A stretch of DNA of 64,000 nucleotides from Vanilla planifolia (GCA_023846275.1 JAIUJO010000071.1:555671-619670); one strand, 5' to 3'; shown: positions 34,857 to 47,590, counted from the stretch's first letter. Numbers and translations: made by a program. Notes: a model not told the origin generated them from the letters alone.

Positions 34857-36499
34857 GTGCATGAGTGTGCCAATGTGTGGGTGTGTTTGCATGAATATGT
34901 GCATGTGTGTGCTCATACATGTGTGTTTGCATATGTGCATGTCTGTGTGTGTGCATGTGTGTGTTTGTGTTTGTATTTGTGTGAATGCATGTGAGTGTAT
35001 TTTTTGACACACTTGTGTGCATGTGTGTGTGCACAATTGTATCTCTGTGCGGGTGTGTATGTACATGTGTCTGGGAGTACATGCACCTACGTATGTATGG
35101 TTGTGTGCTTATATGTGTGTATTTCGGATTTTGTATACAGTTTGGTTAGTTTACATGCATATGTTTGTGCATGTGTGTGTGTGTGTGTCAGTGCGAGTTT
35201 GTGTGCACATATGCATGTGATTGCATGTATACAAGTGTGTGCATTGGTGTTTAAGCATGTGTGTGTGTGTATGTGTTTGTTCATGGTTATACATGTGTGC
35301 CTATGTCTACTCCTGTGAGTGCATATGAGTGTGTGTGCAGGTGTGCATGTGTACAATGTGTAAGTGTCTATGCATGTGTGTATGCTTGTCTTTGCATTTG
35401 TGTGCATATTTCTACATGTATGTGAGTGTGTATGTGTTTGTTTTTGTGTGTATGTGCATGTGTGTATTTGCATGCATGCATATGTGCATGTGTCTACATG
35501 GTTGCAATTATATGTGTGTGTGTGTGAGCTCATGTGCATATGTGTGCGTGTGTTAGCTCTTGTACATGTGTGTGTGTGTGTATGCATGTATGTGTGTGTG
35601 TGTATGTGTAAGCTTGTGTCTATGTGTGGGTGTACTTGCATGTATGCATGTATGTGTCAACATGTGCTTTGTTCATGTGTATCTATGTATTTGTATGTGT
35701 GTGTACTTGTGTATACCATTGTATGTGTGTATATACATGTGTTTGTGCATGTGCATGCAACTATGTGCATATGTGTGCATGTGTGTGCATTTTTATGTTT
35801 GTGTGTGTGGGTGCAGTGCATGTATGCATGTTTGTGTTTGTGCATGTGTGTGTGAGTGTGTGAGCACATGAAAGAATGTGCATGTGTGTGTGTGCATGTT
35901 AGTGTATGCGTGCATGTTTGCATGTGCTTTAATGTCTGTGTGTGTGTGTGTGTTTATGTACATGTGGTTGTATGTATTTGTTTGCATGAGTTCCAATGTG
36001 TTTGCAAATGTGTGTCTTTATGTGTGTGCATATATGTGTGCATGCATTTAAGCATGCATGAGTGTGTATGCATGCTCGTGCATGCGTATGTGTGTGTGTA
36101 TGTGTTTGTGTGTGAGTGTGCTTATGTGTGTGTGTGTGTGCATGTGTGTGCAAATAAGTGGGTACGTTTGGGTGCATGTGTGAGTGTGTACATGTGTATG
36201 CGTGTTTACACACATGTGTGTGCATATGTATGAGTGCTTATATTTGTTCTTGTATGCACACTCATGAGTGTGCGTGTGTGTGAGTGCATGCTTGTGCATG
36301 TGTTCTTGTGTGCATGCATGTGACATGGCTACATGTGTGCAAGCATGTTTCTATTTATGTGTGTGTATTCGTGTGTATGTGTGCGTGTGCATGTGCATGC
36401 ATGTGTGTATGCACATGGATTTGTGTATATGTAGGTGTGTTATTGTGTGTATGTGTTTGTGGGTGCATGTGGGTGTGTGCATGCATACATTCATGCATG

Positions 36500-36900
36500 T
36501 GTGACTATGCTTTTGTGCAGGTATATATGTGCATGTAGTTGTGTGGGCATGTGGCTGTCTTTATGCATTCATGTGTGTGTCCATTTGCGTTCATGTATGT
36601 GCACATGAGATTTTGTGCATATGTGCGCCTAAGTGTACATCTTTGTGATTGTGTGTGTGTGTGTGCATATTTGTGATTACATTTGTGTGTGTGCACATTT
36701 GTGATTACATTTGTGTGTGAAGGTGTGTGTGCATGTATGACTATGTATTTGTGTGTGTATGTGTATAGGTGTGCATATGTGTGTGTACATGTTTGTGCTT
36801 ATGTTTCGATATTTGAGTTTATGTTTGTTTGCATGCGCATGTGTGTATTCTTGTGTTCCTATATGTGTATGCATATATGTGCAAGCATGTGCATTTGTGT
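36500..36900 (+). repeat. Dispersed block, second copy (matches 24.59-25.0 kb)
   Basis: Shares attttgtgcatatgtg, gtgtacatcttt and tttgagtttatgtttgtttg with the block near 24.7 kb. It lies inside the larger higher-order block. It also holds an internal duplication of gcatatttgtgattacattt (36666) as gcacatttgtgattacattt (36693). Confidence 0.7.
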
Positions 36901-39280
36901 GTGATTTGTATGGATTTGTTTGTGTGCATATTTTGTGTGTGTGTGAGTGTGCATGTGAGTATGTGTGTCTACTTACATGTATGGGTGGGTGCATGAATTT
37001 GTGTGTGTATAGATGCATTCATATGAATGTGTCTGTGCATAAGTGTATGCATGTGTGAGTGTGTGTGTGCATCTAGGTGCATGCTTACACTTGTGTTTGT
37101 GTGTGTCTACACTTACTTATCACTGTGTGTGATTGTGAACATGTAGTCTTGTGCATGCTTGCACATGTGTGTGTGTGTCCATGTGTGAATGCATGTGTAT
37201 GTGTGTCTGTATATGCATGCACATGTGTGCTCATGCACATGCATGTATGTGTTTGTGTATGTTATGCATGAATATGTGTGCACGGGTGTCGACGTGGCTA
37301 TGTGAGCATGTGCATTTGTTTGTCTGCACACCTGTGTGTATGCATGTGTGTTTGTGCTTGTGTGTGTGTGTTGGTTTGTGTGTCGGTACATGTGCATGTG
37401 TTACATGTTAGTGTACATGTGTGTGTTTGTATCTTTGTGGCTATGTGCTTGATTTTGTGGACATGTGTGTGTCTATGAGCTTGTGCATGTGTGCATGCAT
37501 GTATTTGTGCGTGTGTGGGTTTGTGTGTGTGTGAATGTGCATGCATGTGTGTGTACACATGCATTTGTATGGAAGTGTGTGTAAGTGTGTGCGTGTATGT
37601 GTGTGTGTGTTTGTGTGTTTCTATGCTTTTGAATGTCCATACATGTGTTTGCATATCATTACATGCTTTGTAGGTGTTTCTATGTATGGACATGATTACA
37701 TGTTTTTGAGTGTGCTTGTGTGTGTGTACACAAAGGCATGTGTGTGCTTGTGTAGATGCATGTGTGCGGGCATATTTGTGATTGTGCATGTATGTATATG
37801 TGTGCTTGTGTGCTCCTATTTGTGCATGTTTGTGCTTGTTCGTAGTGTGCATGCATATGTTTGTGTGATACCTTTGTGCATGTTGGTAGCTTGTGCATGT
37901 GAATATGTGTGAGAAATCTTGCATGTGTATATGTTTGCATGTTCATGCATCTATCTATGTAGGTGTGAGGATGTTTGTGCTTGCTTGTGTGCCTGTGTAC
38001 ATGTATATACGAGTGTGTAGATGTTAGTGTGCAAGCATTATTGTATGTTTGTGTATTTATACAAGGAAGTGTGCACATGCTTGTGTCAATGTGTGTGTGA
38101 TTGCGTGAGTGCATGTGTGTGCAATTGTGTGTGTTTGTGATTATGTATCTTTATGTGCATGTGTACTTGTATATGGATGTTCATGTGTGTGTGCATGTGC
38201 GTGTGTGCATGATTGTGTGTGTGAATACGTATGTGTTCGTGAGCACTTGAGAGATAATATGTGTGCATGTCAGTGTGCATGTGTGTATACTTGTGAGGGT
38301 ATGTGCACTTGCAATGGCCTATTTAGGTGCTTGTGCCTATGTGTGTGTGTGTTTGTGCATTCGCTAGTGCAAGTGTGTGTGTCTATAAGTGGGGTGTTGT
38401 GTGTGTTTGTTTGTATGCATGCTTGTGTGTGTGTATGAGTGTGCATGTGTGTGTGTGTTTTTTGGTATATATGTATACTTGTGTGTGTGCATGCTTATGT
38501 GTGCATGTGGGCTTTTGTGAGGGTCTGTGTGTGTGCAAAATTGTGCCTATGTGTGGGTGTGTTAGCATGTATATTTGCATGTGTTTGTGTGTGCATGCTT
38601 GCATGTGTATGTGTGTGTGCATATATGTGTGTGTGATCATGTGTGTGCAAGTGCATGTTTATTTGTGTGTGCGAGTGCATTTTTGCATGCATGTGTGTAT
38701 GTAAGTGTGCATATTGCTACTCATGTCGGTGTAGGTGTGTATGTAGGTTTGTGTGTGTGTGTGAGTAAGGGCACACATTTGTGTATTTCTATGTGTGTGC
38801 ATGCATATTTTTGTTTGTGACTTCGTGTATGTGTTTGTTTGTCTGTGTGTTTTGTGCATATGTGATTGTGTGCATGGGTGCATGTTTTTGTGTGTATCTA
38901 TGTTAGTGTGGATGTGTTTGTGTGTGCGTTTGCATGCTTACAAGTGTGTGTGTTGGTGTGCATGCATGTGCACATGTGTGTACATATATGTTTGTGCATG
39001 AGTGTGCATGTGTGTGCATACAGGTATGTGTAAGTGTGAATGCTTATGCATGTGTTCATGTGTGAGGGTCTATGTCTGTGAATGTATATGCATGTGCATG
39101 CATGTATGTGTGTGCATGCCTATGTTTATTCTTATGTGTGTGCTTGTGTGTGTATGTGGGCATGTGCATGGTTGTGCATGTGTGCATATGTGTTAATGCA
39201 AATGCATGTGCCTATGTGGCTATGCATATACAAGTAAGTGTGTGTGTGTGTGTATGTGCACATGCATGTTTGGATGTGTG

Positions 39281-39286
39281 TGTGAG
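39281..39286 (+). repeat. Left copy of 6-bp direct repeat flanking island 1
   Basis: tgtgag immediately before island 1, matched by tgtgag at 39626-39631. Such a short word is common in this background, so it is only suggestive of a target-site duplication. Confidence 0.35.
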
Positions 39287-39402
39287 TGTTTGGGATTTTG
39301 AGTCGGATCGTAATGAGGAGGACGGACTTAATCTTGATCACCCTGGTAAGGGAACACGGTCGGGAAAAAATGACCCTGTATTGATTGCACAAAAATTTTC
39401 AG

Positions 39403-39419
39403 GAGGTTGACAGAACCTC
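39403..39419 (+). other. Stem-loop in island 1
   Basis: gaggtt and aacctc form a 6-bp stem around a 5-base loop (gacag). The stem overlaps the stop codon of the + frame. A chance occurrence cannot be excluded. Confidence 0.45.
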
Positions 39420-39532
39420 TAAGGCCCTGACAAACAAAAGAAAAAGAGCTCGCTAGAGGGAGCCCCTGAACTGCTTTTTCTTTTTTTGTGCTTTGCTAAA
39501 AGAAGCATTGGTTGTGTGCAGAAGGATAAGTG

Positions 39533-39546
39533 TGATAAGCTTATCA
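39533..39546. other. 14-bp perfect palindrome in island 1
   Basis: tgataagcttatca reads identically on both strands. It could be a dimeric protein binding site in the source of the fragment. No function is claimed. Confidence 0.6.
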
Positions 39547-42500
39547 ATTGGTTCTATTCTCATTTCCTTGCCTAAGAGGTCCCATCGAAACAGTTGCTCG
39601 CGATGGAATTTTTGGTCAATCAGCCTGTGAGCATATGTGTATTTTTCCATTTTTGTGTGCATGTGTGTGTCCATTGTGAACGTTTATGGGTGTACATGTG
39701 AGCATGTTTGTGTGAGTGTATGTGCATGCATATGTGTGAGTGTGTGCATGTGTCTATATGTTTATGATTTTTTTCTGTGTTTATGTATTTGTGCATGTAC
39801 ATGTACATGTTTGTCTGCTTGTATTCCTTTATGTGTGCATGTGTGCATATATTTGTATGCATGTGTGAACCAATGTGGGTACAGGTGCATGTGTGTTCTT
39901 TTAAGCATGTATGCATGGTTGCTCATTTGTATGTGTCTTTGTGCACAAGTGTGTGTGCATTTGAGCTTGTGCATGTGTGTGTATGGTTATCTGTTTGTGT
40001 GTGTATATTAGTTTATATGTTATGTATACAGGTCTACATGTGTGCATCTATGCCTTAATATGTTTTTATGCATGTGTATTGTCATGTGTGTATGTGTGGG
40101 CATTTGTATTCATGTGAGTATAAGTGTGTGAGTGTGTGTGCACATGTATGCATGTGTGTGCATGTTCGTATTTGTGTGCTTGTGCTTGTGTGTGTGTGTG
40201 TATGCTTGTGTTTGTGCTCGTGTTCATGTGCATGTGTGTTGGTGAACAAGCACGTGTGTGATTGTGTGTGCATGTGTGTGTGTGTGTGTATGTTCATGTG
40301 TGTGTTCATGCATACATGCATGTGTTAATGCATGTGCATGTGAATATGTATGTAGTGGTATGTGTGCATGTTAGTACATGTATGCATGTGTGTGTGTGCC
40401 TTTGTGTTCGTATGTGATCATGTGTGTGATTTTATATGGATGTCTATTGGTGTTTGTGTTTTTGAGTGCGTGTACACTTGTGCATATGCATGTGCTTGAT
40501 TCTGAATGTGTGTGTGTGTGTGTGTAATGGTGTGCATGCATGTGTAATTGTGTTTGCATGTGTTTGTAGATGTGTTGTCTAAGTGTGCATGTATTTGTCT
40601 ATGTGTATGTGCATGTATATGTGTTAGTACAAGCATGTGCATCTATGTTTATGCAGATGTGTGTGTGAATTTGTAAGTGTTTATCTGTGTGCTTTTGTGA
40701 ATATGTGTGTGCATCATAAATGAGTGTGTTGTGTGTGATTGCATGTGTGTATGTGTGGTTGTGTGCAAATGTGGGTATATGTATTCTTATGCATGCATTA
40801 TCTTGCAAGTGTTTGTGTGTGTGTGTGTGCTTGTTTATGTGCATTCAAACATACATGTGTGAATATGTGTGTGCGTGCATGAATGTGTGTATTTGTCTGT
40901 GTCTGTATACATGTTTGTGCACGTGTGTATGTGTATGCATATGTTTGTATATATGTGTGAGGGTATGTGCATGCTTATAAACATGTCTATTGCTATGTGA
41001 TTCTGTGTGAGTGTTTGTGTGTACATATGTGCATGTGTGTACATGTGTGCATGTGTTCATGCATATGTGTGTCCATGTGTCATTGCATGCATGTGTGTGT
41101 GTGTCTGTGTGCATGTTTGTTTATGTGTGTGTGTGCATGTGCGTCTATTGGTGCATGTGTGTGTATGTGAGTATGCATGTGAGTGTGTGTGTGTGTGTTT
41201 GTTGGTTTGTGCATCTATGCGAACATGTGTGCATGTGTGTTCATGCATGAGTGTGGGCACATTCATGAAGATGTTCGTGTTTGTATGTGTGTGTGTGCGT
41301 ATATGCATGCTTACACATTTGTATGTCTGCATGTTTGTATGTGTCTTTTTTAAAGTGTGCCATGAGCATATGTGTTTGAGTGTGCATGTGTGCATGGGTA
41401 CATGTTGGTCTATGTGCATGCATTTGTGTGTATGTGCACATGTGTGGGTGTACATGTATGTGTCTGTGTGTGCATGTGTGTGAGTTTGTGTGGGCGTGTG
41501 TGTATGTGGCTTCATGTTTGCATGTGAGTCTATGCATGTGCTTGTGTATGCATGTTCAAAAGCATGTGTGTGTTGTGCATTTGTATGTGTACATGGGTAC
41601 ACGCATCTATTTGTGTGGGCATGTTTGTGTGTAAGTGTGTATTTGCATACATGTGTGTGAGCATGGATAAATGAGCATCCAGGTCTGTGTGTCTGTACAT
41701 GTGAGTTTGCATGTATTCATTCATGTATGTGTGTGTGTGTTTATGTGTGCAAGTGTGTTGTGTGCTTGTACATGTGTGTATGTGTGTGTGGATGCGCATG
41801 TTTATGTGTACCTATGTGTGTATGTATGCATGTTTGTGTGTCAATGCGTTTGGGCATTTGCCCATACATGTGTGTTTTTGCGTGTGTGCATCCACATGCA
41901 TGCATACAAATATATATGTGTGTTGTGTGTGTGTGTTTTTGTACAGGTGTGTCTATATGTGTGGGTGCATGTGTGTACATATGTGTGGGTGAAGATCTAT
42001 GTGAATAGCTATGCACGTGCTTGTATGCAGGTGTGTGTGCTTACTTGTGTGTGCATATGTCCATGAGTGTGTGTGTGTGTGTGTGCATGTCTATGTGTTT
42101 ATGAGTGTATGCATTTGTGTGTGTGCTTGTGAGTGAGCTTGTGTGTCATGGTGTCTATGTGTGTATGTGTGCATGTGCATGTTTATGTGCTTATGCATGC
42201 ATGTCTATGTATGTGCTTGCATGCATGCATATGTGTGTGTTCATATGTGTGGACGTGTGCAAGTATTTGTTTGTGTGTGTATGTGTTTTGGTGCACATCT
42301 ATGTGTGCATGTCTTTGTTTGGGTGGGCATGCATGTGTGTATTATTGCATTTCTTCATGCATGTGTGTTTGCACAAATGTGTGTGTGTGTGTGCATGTGT
42401 GCATGTGTGTTTGTGTTTCAATGCATGTGCATGTATGCATATTTATGTACATATGTGTTTGTGCATGTGTGTGGGATTACACATATGTGCATGTGCATAT

Positions 42501-44419
42501 ATGTGTGTGTACATGTGCATGTGTGTGTGAGAGTGCATGCGTACGAGTGTGTGTGTGTGTGTGTCTATGTGCGGGTCTTTGTGTGTGTGTGTGTCTGCAT
42601 GTGCATGTCTATGTTTGTGCATGAATGCATGTGTTGGTGTGTGTGGATGGCACGTGGGAATATTTTTTTGTGTGTTCATGAGTGTGAGTGTGCTCATGTG
42701 CATTTGTGCATGTGTTTGGTAGTCAATGTGTGTTGGCATGTGCATATGTGTACAAGTGTTTAAGTGCATGTGGGTACACATGCACATTTGTGTATGTGTG
42801 CATTCATGGGTGTACATGTATGTGCATGTGTGCTAGTGTACATGCTCGTGTGTTTGTACATGTATATGTGTAAACATACTTGTTTGGGTATGTGTGCATG
42901 TGCATGTGTTTGTGTATGCATGTGTCTATAAAAGTATGTGTGTATGTTCTTCTATTTGTTTGTGTGCATGTATGCATGAGCTTGTGTGTATGTGAGTGCG
43001 CGTGTGCATATGTTCTGCGCATATGTGCATGTGAGCATGCTTGTTTATGTTTGTGTGTATGAGTGCATGAGTTTGTCTACATGTACAGGTGGGTGTGATT
43101 GCATATGTGCATGCATGGGTTTATGTGCATGTAATTGTGTCTATTTGCATGGGTGTTTGTTCATGTGTGTACGTATGCATTTTTGCATGTGCGTATGCAT
43201 GTGCATTATTATGTGTGTGATGCATGTGTGTGTGTGTGTGTGTGGGTGGGTGTCTCTGTATGTAGCTATGTTTGAGTGTTTGTGTACATGTGTGTTTGTG
43301 TGCATTTGTGTGTTTTATGGGGGTGTGTGTGCATGGCCATGTGCATGTGTCTTCACACATATGTCCATGCGCATACGTGTATATGTGCATGTGTGTACCT
43401 TTGGGTGTCAGTGCTTACACAAATGTTTATGTGTGATTGTGTGTGTGCTTACCTACTTTGTGTGCATTTTTTATGTGCATCTATACCTATGTTTTGTCCA
43501 AGTGTCTATATGTGTGTGTACATATTTTTTTATGTGTGTGTGTTTACATGTGTGTTCACGTGTGTGTACATGTGCATGTATGCATTTGCACAAATGTGTG
43601 TGCTGTGTGTGCATGCATCTTTGTGTTTGTGCAAGTGTGTGTGTATGTGTGTGTCTATGTGTTCATTTGTGCTTTTGTGCATTCATGCGAGCATGTGTGT
43701 GTATGTGTATTGGGTGTGTGTGTGTGTGTGCATTTTTTTGGGTGCATGGATGTAATTGTGTGATTGTATATTTGTGTGTGTGCATGTTTTTGTGTTTTTA
43801 TGTGGGTGCACATGTGTATGTGTATGTGTTTGTGTGTGTGTGTGCATGCATCTCTATGTGCATAAGAGTGTGTGTGTGCATGTGCATGTGTGGTGCTTGT
43901 GTGTGCATGTGTGTGTGCCTTTGCATGTGCATGTGAGCACATGTGTGTGTGATTGCTTGAGCTTGTGCATTTGCATATGTGCATGGGTACTTGCACACAT
44001 GTGTATGTGTATGTTTGTTTATGTGTGTGCTTGTGCATGTGCCTATATGGATTCACATGTGCATGTACATCTGTGTGCACATGCATGTTTGTGAATGTGT
44101 GTGTGGGCATTGGCAAGAATAAAAACTTGTGCGTGTGTGTGTGTATGTGTATGCATGTGTATATGTGTGTGAGAGTGTGCATGTGTGTGTGTATCAATGT
44201 GTGTGTGAATGTGTGTATATGTGTACGTGCATGTGTACTTTTTTGTGTGTGTGTCTATACGTGTGTGCACATGTGCATGTAGCTATATCTGTGTGTATGT
44301 ATCTGCATGCTTGTGTGGGCATGTGCATGAGTGTTTGTTTGCATGGGTGTGACTGTGCATGTGTGGTTTTGTTTGTTTGTGTGTTTTGGTGCATGTGTGC
44401 ATATGTGAGTGCATGGGCA

Positions 44420-44800
44420 TGAGTACCTATGGTTGTGCAAGCGTGTACCTATGCATGTGCATGTGTGTTCTTGCATAAGGGTGTGTGTGTTTCCATTTTT
44501 GTGGATGTGTGTGCATGTGTATTTGAACATGTGTGCGTGTGTGTGTGTGTGCATGTATGTGTGTCGATGTGTATGTGCTTACTTGCATGCATGTGTGTAT
44601 TTGTGCATCCATGCATGAGTGTGTGTATGTGTGTATGTGCTTGTGTGCACATGTATGTATGTGCTTGTGTTCATGTGTGTGTGTTTATGCATCCATTTTT
44701 ATGCAGTTGTGTGTATTGTGCATCCTTGTATGTGAGTGTACATGTTCCTACACGTGTGCATGTTCCTACATGTGTGTGCATGATTGTGTGCATTGGTGTT
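44420..44800 (+). repeat. About 1.68-kb-offset repeat, first copy
   Basis: ttttatgcagttgtgtgtat (ending about 44716) matches ttttatgtagttatgtgtgt (ending about 46396), both followed by tgtg and atcc. Upstream, gtacctatgcatgtg and tatgtgcttact are also shared in order. Confidence 0.6.
44738..44778 (+). repeat. 18-bp tandem dimer
   Basis: catgttcctacacgtgtg at 44741 is repeated as catgttcctacatgtgtg at 44759. Confidence 0.9.
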
Positions 44801-45759
44801 TGTGTGCATGCATGTGTGTGTGTGTGTGTGCTTGTGTGTACATAAATGTGCTTGTACAAGTCCTCACGAGTTCATGTGTGTCCTTGTGCATGTGTGCATG
44901 TGTGTTTTTGTGGTTATATATATGTGTGCATGTGTGTGTATGGTTGTGTGCTTGCATATGTTTATGTGTGTGTGTGTATGAGCATGTGTTTTTATGTGTG
45001 CTTGTGTTGGGATAAGGGGTGTATATGTGGGTGTATGTGCATATGTGCTTGTGCGTGTGTGCATGTGCATGTGTTTGTGCATGCACATACATGTGTGTGT
45101 ATGTGTGTGGGTGCATACATGCATGCATGTGGATATGTGTGTTATAGTGTGTGGGTTCCTGTGATTGTAAACAAATAAATTTGTGAGTGTAGGGGTGCAC
45201 GCATGTGTGTCTTCCTATGTGTATGTGTGTCCATGCATGTGTGTGTGTGTGTCATGCAAGTGTGTGTGCTTGTGTGTGCATTTTTGTGTGTATTTGTGTG
45301 CATGTTTGTGTGTGTGTGCACTTATGTATGTTCATATTTTTGTGCATGTATGTGTATGAATGTGTGTGAATGTATGTGTGAGTTTGTGTGCATGTGTGTA
45401 TATGTACATGTGAAAGTGTTTGCTTGCATGTGTATGTGCATGTGTTTTAATGCTTATTCATGTGTGTGAATGTGTTTCTACACATGTGTGTATTCAAGTT
45501 GGTATGTGCATGTGTGCATGCGTGCTTATATGTGGATGTATGCATTCATGTGTGCATTTTGTGAGCATGTCTATATATATGCATACATGCATTGGTGCGT
45601 GCATGTGTGTGTCTTTGTGTGTGTACATGCATTTTGTGTGTGTGTGTATATGTGACTTCGTGTGTGCATGTATCTGCATGTGTGGGTGTGTATATGTGTG
45701 CGTGTGACCATGCATGCTGTGTGTTAAACAATGTTTACATGCACATGTGTGCATTTGTT

Positions 45760-45930
45760 CATGTGTGTGTGCATGAATGTGTTGTTACCTGCATGTGTAT
45801 GTGTATGTGTGTTTGTGTGTGGGTTATCCTTGTGTTCATGCATGCATTTATGCATGTGTGCATGAGTTTGTGCATGTGCATGCATGCATTTTTTGCTTAT
45901 TTGTGTGAGTGTGTGTGCATGCATGTGTGC
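45760..45930 (+). repeat. About 1.65-kb-offset repeat, first copy
   Basis: ggttatccttgtg at 45822 is found again at 47469. Both are followed by atgcatgcattt-like text, a long t-run with gctt (ttttttgcttatttgtgtga here, gtttttgcttgtgtgaatga there) and gtgtgtgtgcatgc. Confidence 0.65.
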
Positions 45931-46149
45931 ATGTTTGTGTACATGCACCTATTTTTGTGTGCATGCTTGTGCTTGTGTACGTGCATGGGTGTGTCAATCT
46001 ATCTGTTCATATATGTAAGTGTCTATCTATGCATGTGGCCCTTTATGTGTGCATGCATGCTTGTGTGTGTGGATGTGTGTGCATGTGCATGTGTTCTTGT
46101 GTGTGTTGATGTGATTATGCATTTGTTTTTTTATTTGTGCATGTGTTTA

Positions 46150-46470
46150 TGTGCACGTATGTACCTATGCATGTGAATGTGTGTTTGAGTATGTGGGTGT
46201 GTGTGTGTACATATTTGTGTGGGTATCTGTGTTTGTGTGTGTGTGTGCACGCTTGCATGTATATATGTAGGTGTGCATGTGCTTACTTTCATGCATGTAC
46301 ATGTATTTACATGCATGCATGTGTGTGTGTGTGCTTGAGTATGCATTCACGCATGTGTGTATTTTTGCACATGCATTTTTATGTAGTTATGTGTGTTGTG
46401 TATCCATGTGTGCATGTGTGTGTATGTTTATATCTGTATGTATGTGCATGCATGTTTGTTCATGATTATA
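46150..46470 (+). repeat. About 1.68-kb-offset repeat, second copy
   Basis: Matches 44420-44800 through the anchors ttttatgtagttatgtgtgt and gtacctatgcatgtg. Confidence 0.6.
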
Positions 46471-47409
46471 TCCATGAGTGTATGTGTATTTGCATGCATG
46501 TGTGCACTTAGGTATGCATGAGTCTACTTGTGTGTGTGCTCATGTGTTTATGTGTGTGCATGTGCATGTGTCTGTGTATGAGCATGTGTTTGTGTGTGTT
46601 TGAATATATAAGAGGGTGTATGAGTGCATGTGTGTTTGTGTGGGGGGTTCATGCATTTGTGTGTGTGTTATGATGTGTGAGTTCAAGTGCATATGCATGC
46701 AGACAAATTTGTGTGTGCAAGTGCAGACGTATGTGTGTAGGTGTCTGTGCACATGTGTCTATTTGTGTAAGCGTGTATGCATGTGTGTGCATGTTTGTGT
46801 GTATGTATATATAAGTTTGTGTGTGTATATGTGTGATTGTGCATGTCCATGTGCATATGTGCGTACCTATGTGTCTATGTTTAAACATGTACTTTGTGTG
46901 CATCTAAGCATGCCTGTTTTTGTGTACGCGTTTGTGTGTGTGCATGCTCATATTTTTGTGCGTGTGTTTTTGTAGGCATGTGTGAATTTGTGCATGTATA
47001 TGAGTGTGTCCATATGTGCATGTTCAAGTGTTTTCTTACATTTCTATGTGCAAGTTTTTTGTGCTTATTCATGTGTGTGCATGGGTGCATCAATACATGA
47101 ATGTTTGTCTATTAGTGTGTATTTATGTTGGTCTATGCATGTGTGAATGAATGCCTAAGTGTGGTTGTGTGCATGTAGGTGTGTATGTACATGTGTGTTT
47201 GAGCATGTCTGTATGTGTGCATATGTGTGTGTGCATTTTTGTCTGTGTGTGTGTGTATTCATGTATGGTTGTGTGTGTCTGCATGTACATGTTTTCATGT
47301 GTGTGTGTGCATAAGTATGCGTATGTTTGCCTTCGTGTGTGCATGTATATGTACATGTGAGTGTTTATGTGTGTGTGTGTGTATTGTGTGCCTGAGGGTA
47401 TGGGCAAGC

Positions 47410-47590
47410 ATGTGTGTACATTTTTACATACGTGTGGGCATGGATGTGTTTGTGCATATGTGTATATAGGTTATCCTTGTGTGTGTGCATGCATTTGTGC
47501 ATATTTGTATGAGTTCATGCACGTGAATGCATGAGGTTTTTGCTTGTGTGAATGAGTGTGTGTGCATGCGTGTATGCATGTTCGTTTGCA
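47410..47590 (+). repeat. About 1.65-kb-offset repeat, second copy
   Basis: Matches 45760-45930 through ggttatccttgtg and the tttttgctt anchor. Confidence 0.65.

Larger units (their letters stand above)
34050..38075 (+). repeat. Higher-order block, first copy (matches 60,475-64,000)
   Basis: A long run of rare anchors recurs in the same order about 26 kb downstream: gtttgtagttgtgtatatgc (about 34118) with 60566; ttttttgacacac (34999) with tttttcgacacac (61105); acatggttgcaa (35496) with 61568; tgcatgtgacatggct (36313) with 62263; tctttgtggctatgtgcttg (37431) with 63327; and tttgtgtatttatacaag (38050) with 63978. The offset drifts from about 26.4 to 25.9 kb, so the copies carry indels. It is a dispersed or higher-order duplication of satellite DNA. 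Confidence 0.8.
18341..39286 (+). repeat. TG/CATG-rich degenerate satellite, segment 1
   Basis: About 21 kb made almost entirely of tg, tgca, catg and ta steps, for example tgtgtgcatgtgtgtgc. On the + strand T and G dominate, and C occurs mainly in gca or cat. Stretches are alternating pyrimidine-purine, broken by ttt, ctt, aag and similar. The units are not exact, so no single short period runs throughout, but local tandem duplications are frequent. Long frames open on both strands give Cys/Val/Met/His-rich or His/Thr-rich strings because tgt, gtg, cat and aca codons contain no stops. They overlap on opposite strands and are not considered genes. Confidence 0.9.
39287..39625. other. Island 1: 339 bp of balanced-composition DNA inside the TG satellite
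   Basis: The sequence changes abruptly to ordinary composition (tcggatcgtaatgaggagga, ctcgctagagggagcccctg, aagaggtcccatcgaaacag) and back. It contains CG dinucleotides, purine-rich runs and a poly-T stretch, so it does not come from decay of the satellite. A + frame reads through to tga at 39408-39410, ending in a plausible-looking peptide (DHPGKGTRSGKNDPVLIAQK). A - frame spans about 39453-39625 (EQLFRWDLLGKEMRIEPIDK). Neither is recognised. The style resembles plant mitochondrial DNA to me, but that is an impression. Alternatives are a solo-LTR or other transposon piece, or filler DNA from break repair. Confidence 0.75.

Noticed and set aside
39072-39410. A + strand frame running from the TG satellite into island 1 as a real gene end
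   Set aside because: The first two thirds is satellite. Only about 38 codons lie in the island, and there is no start or recognised domain there.
45160-45190. A small AT-rich patch (gtaaacaaataaatttgtga) as a possible third island
   Set aside because: Too short, with no boundary features. Similar small patches occur at other places (about 44118, 35125) and are probably ordinary variation.
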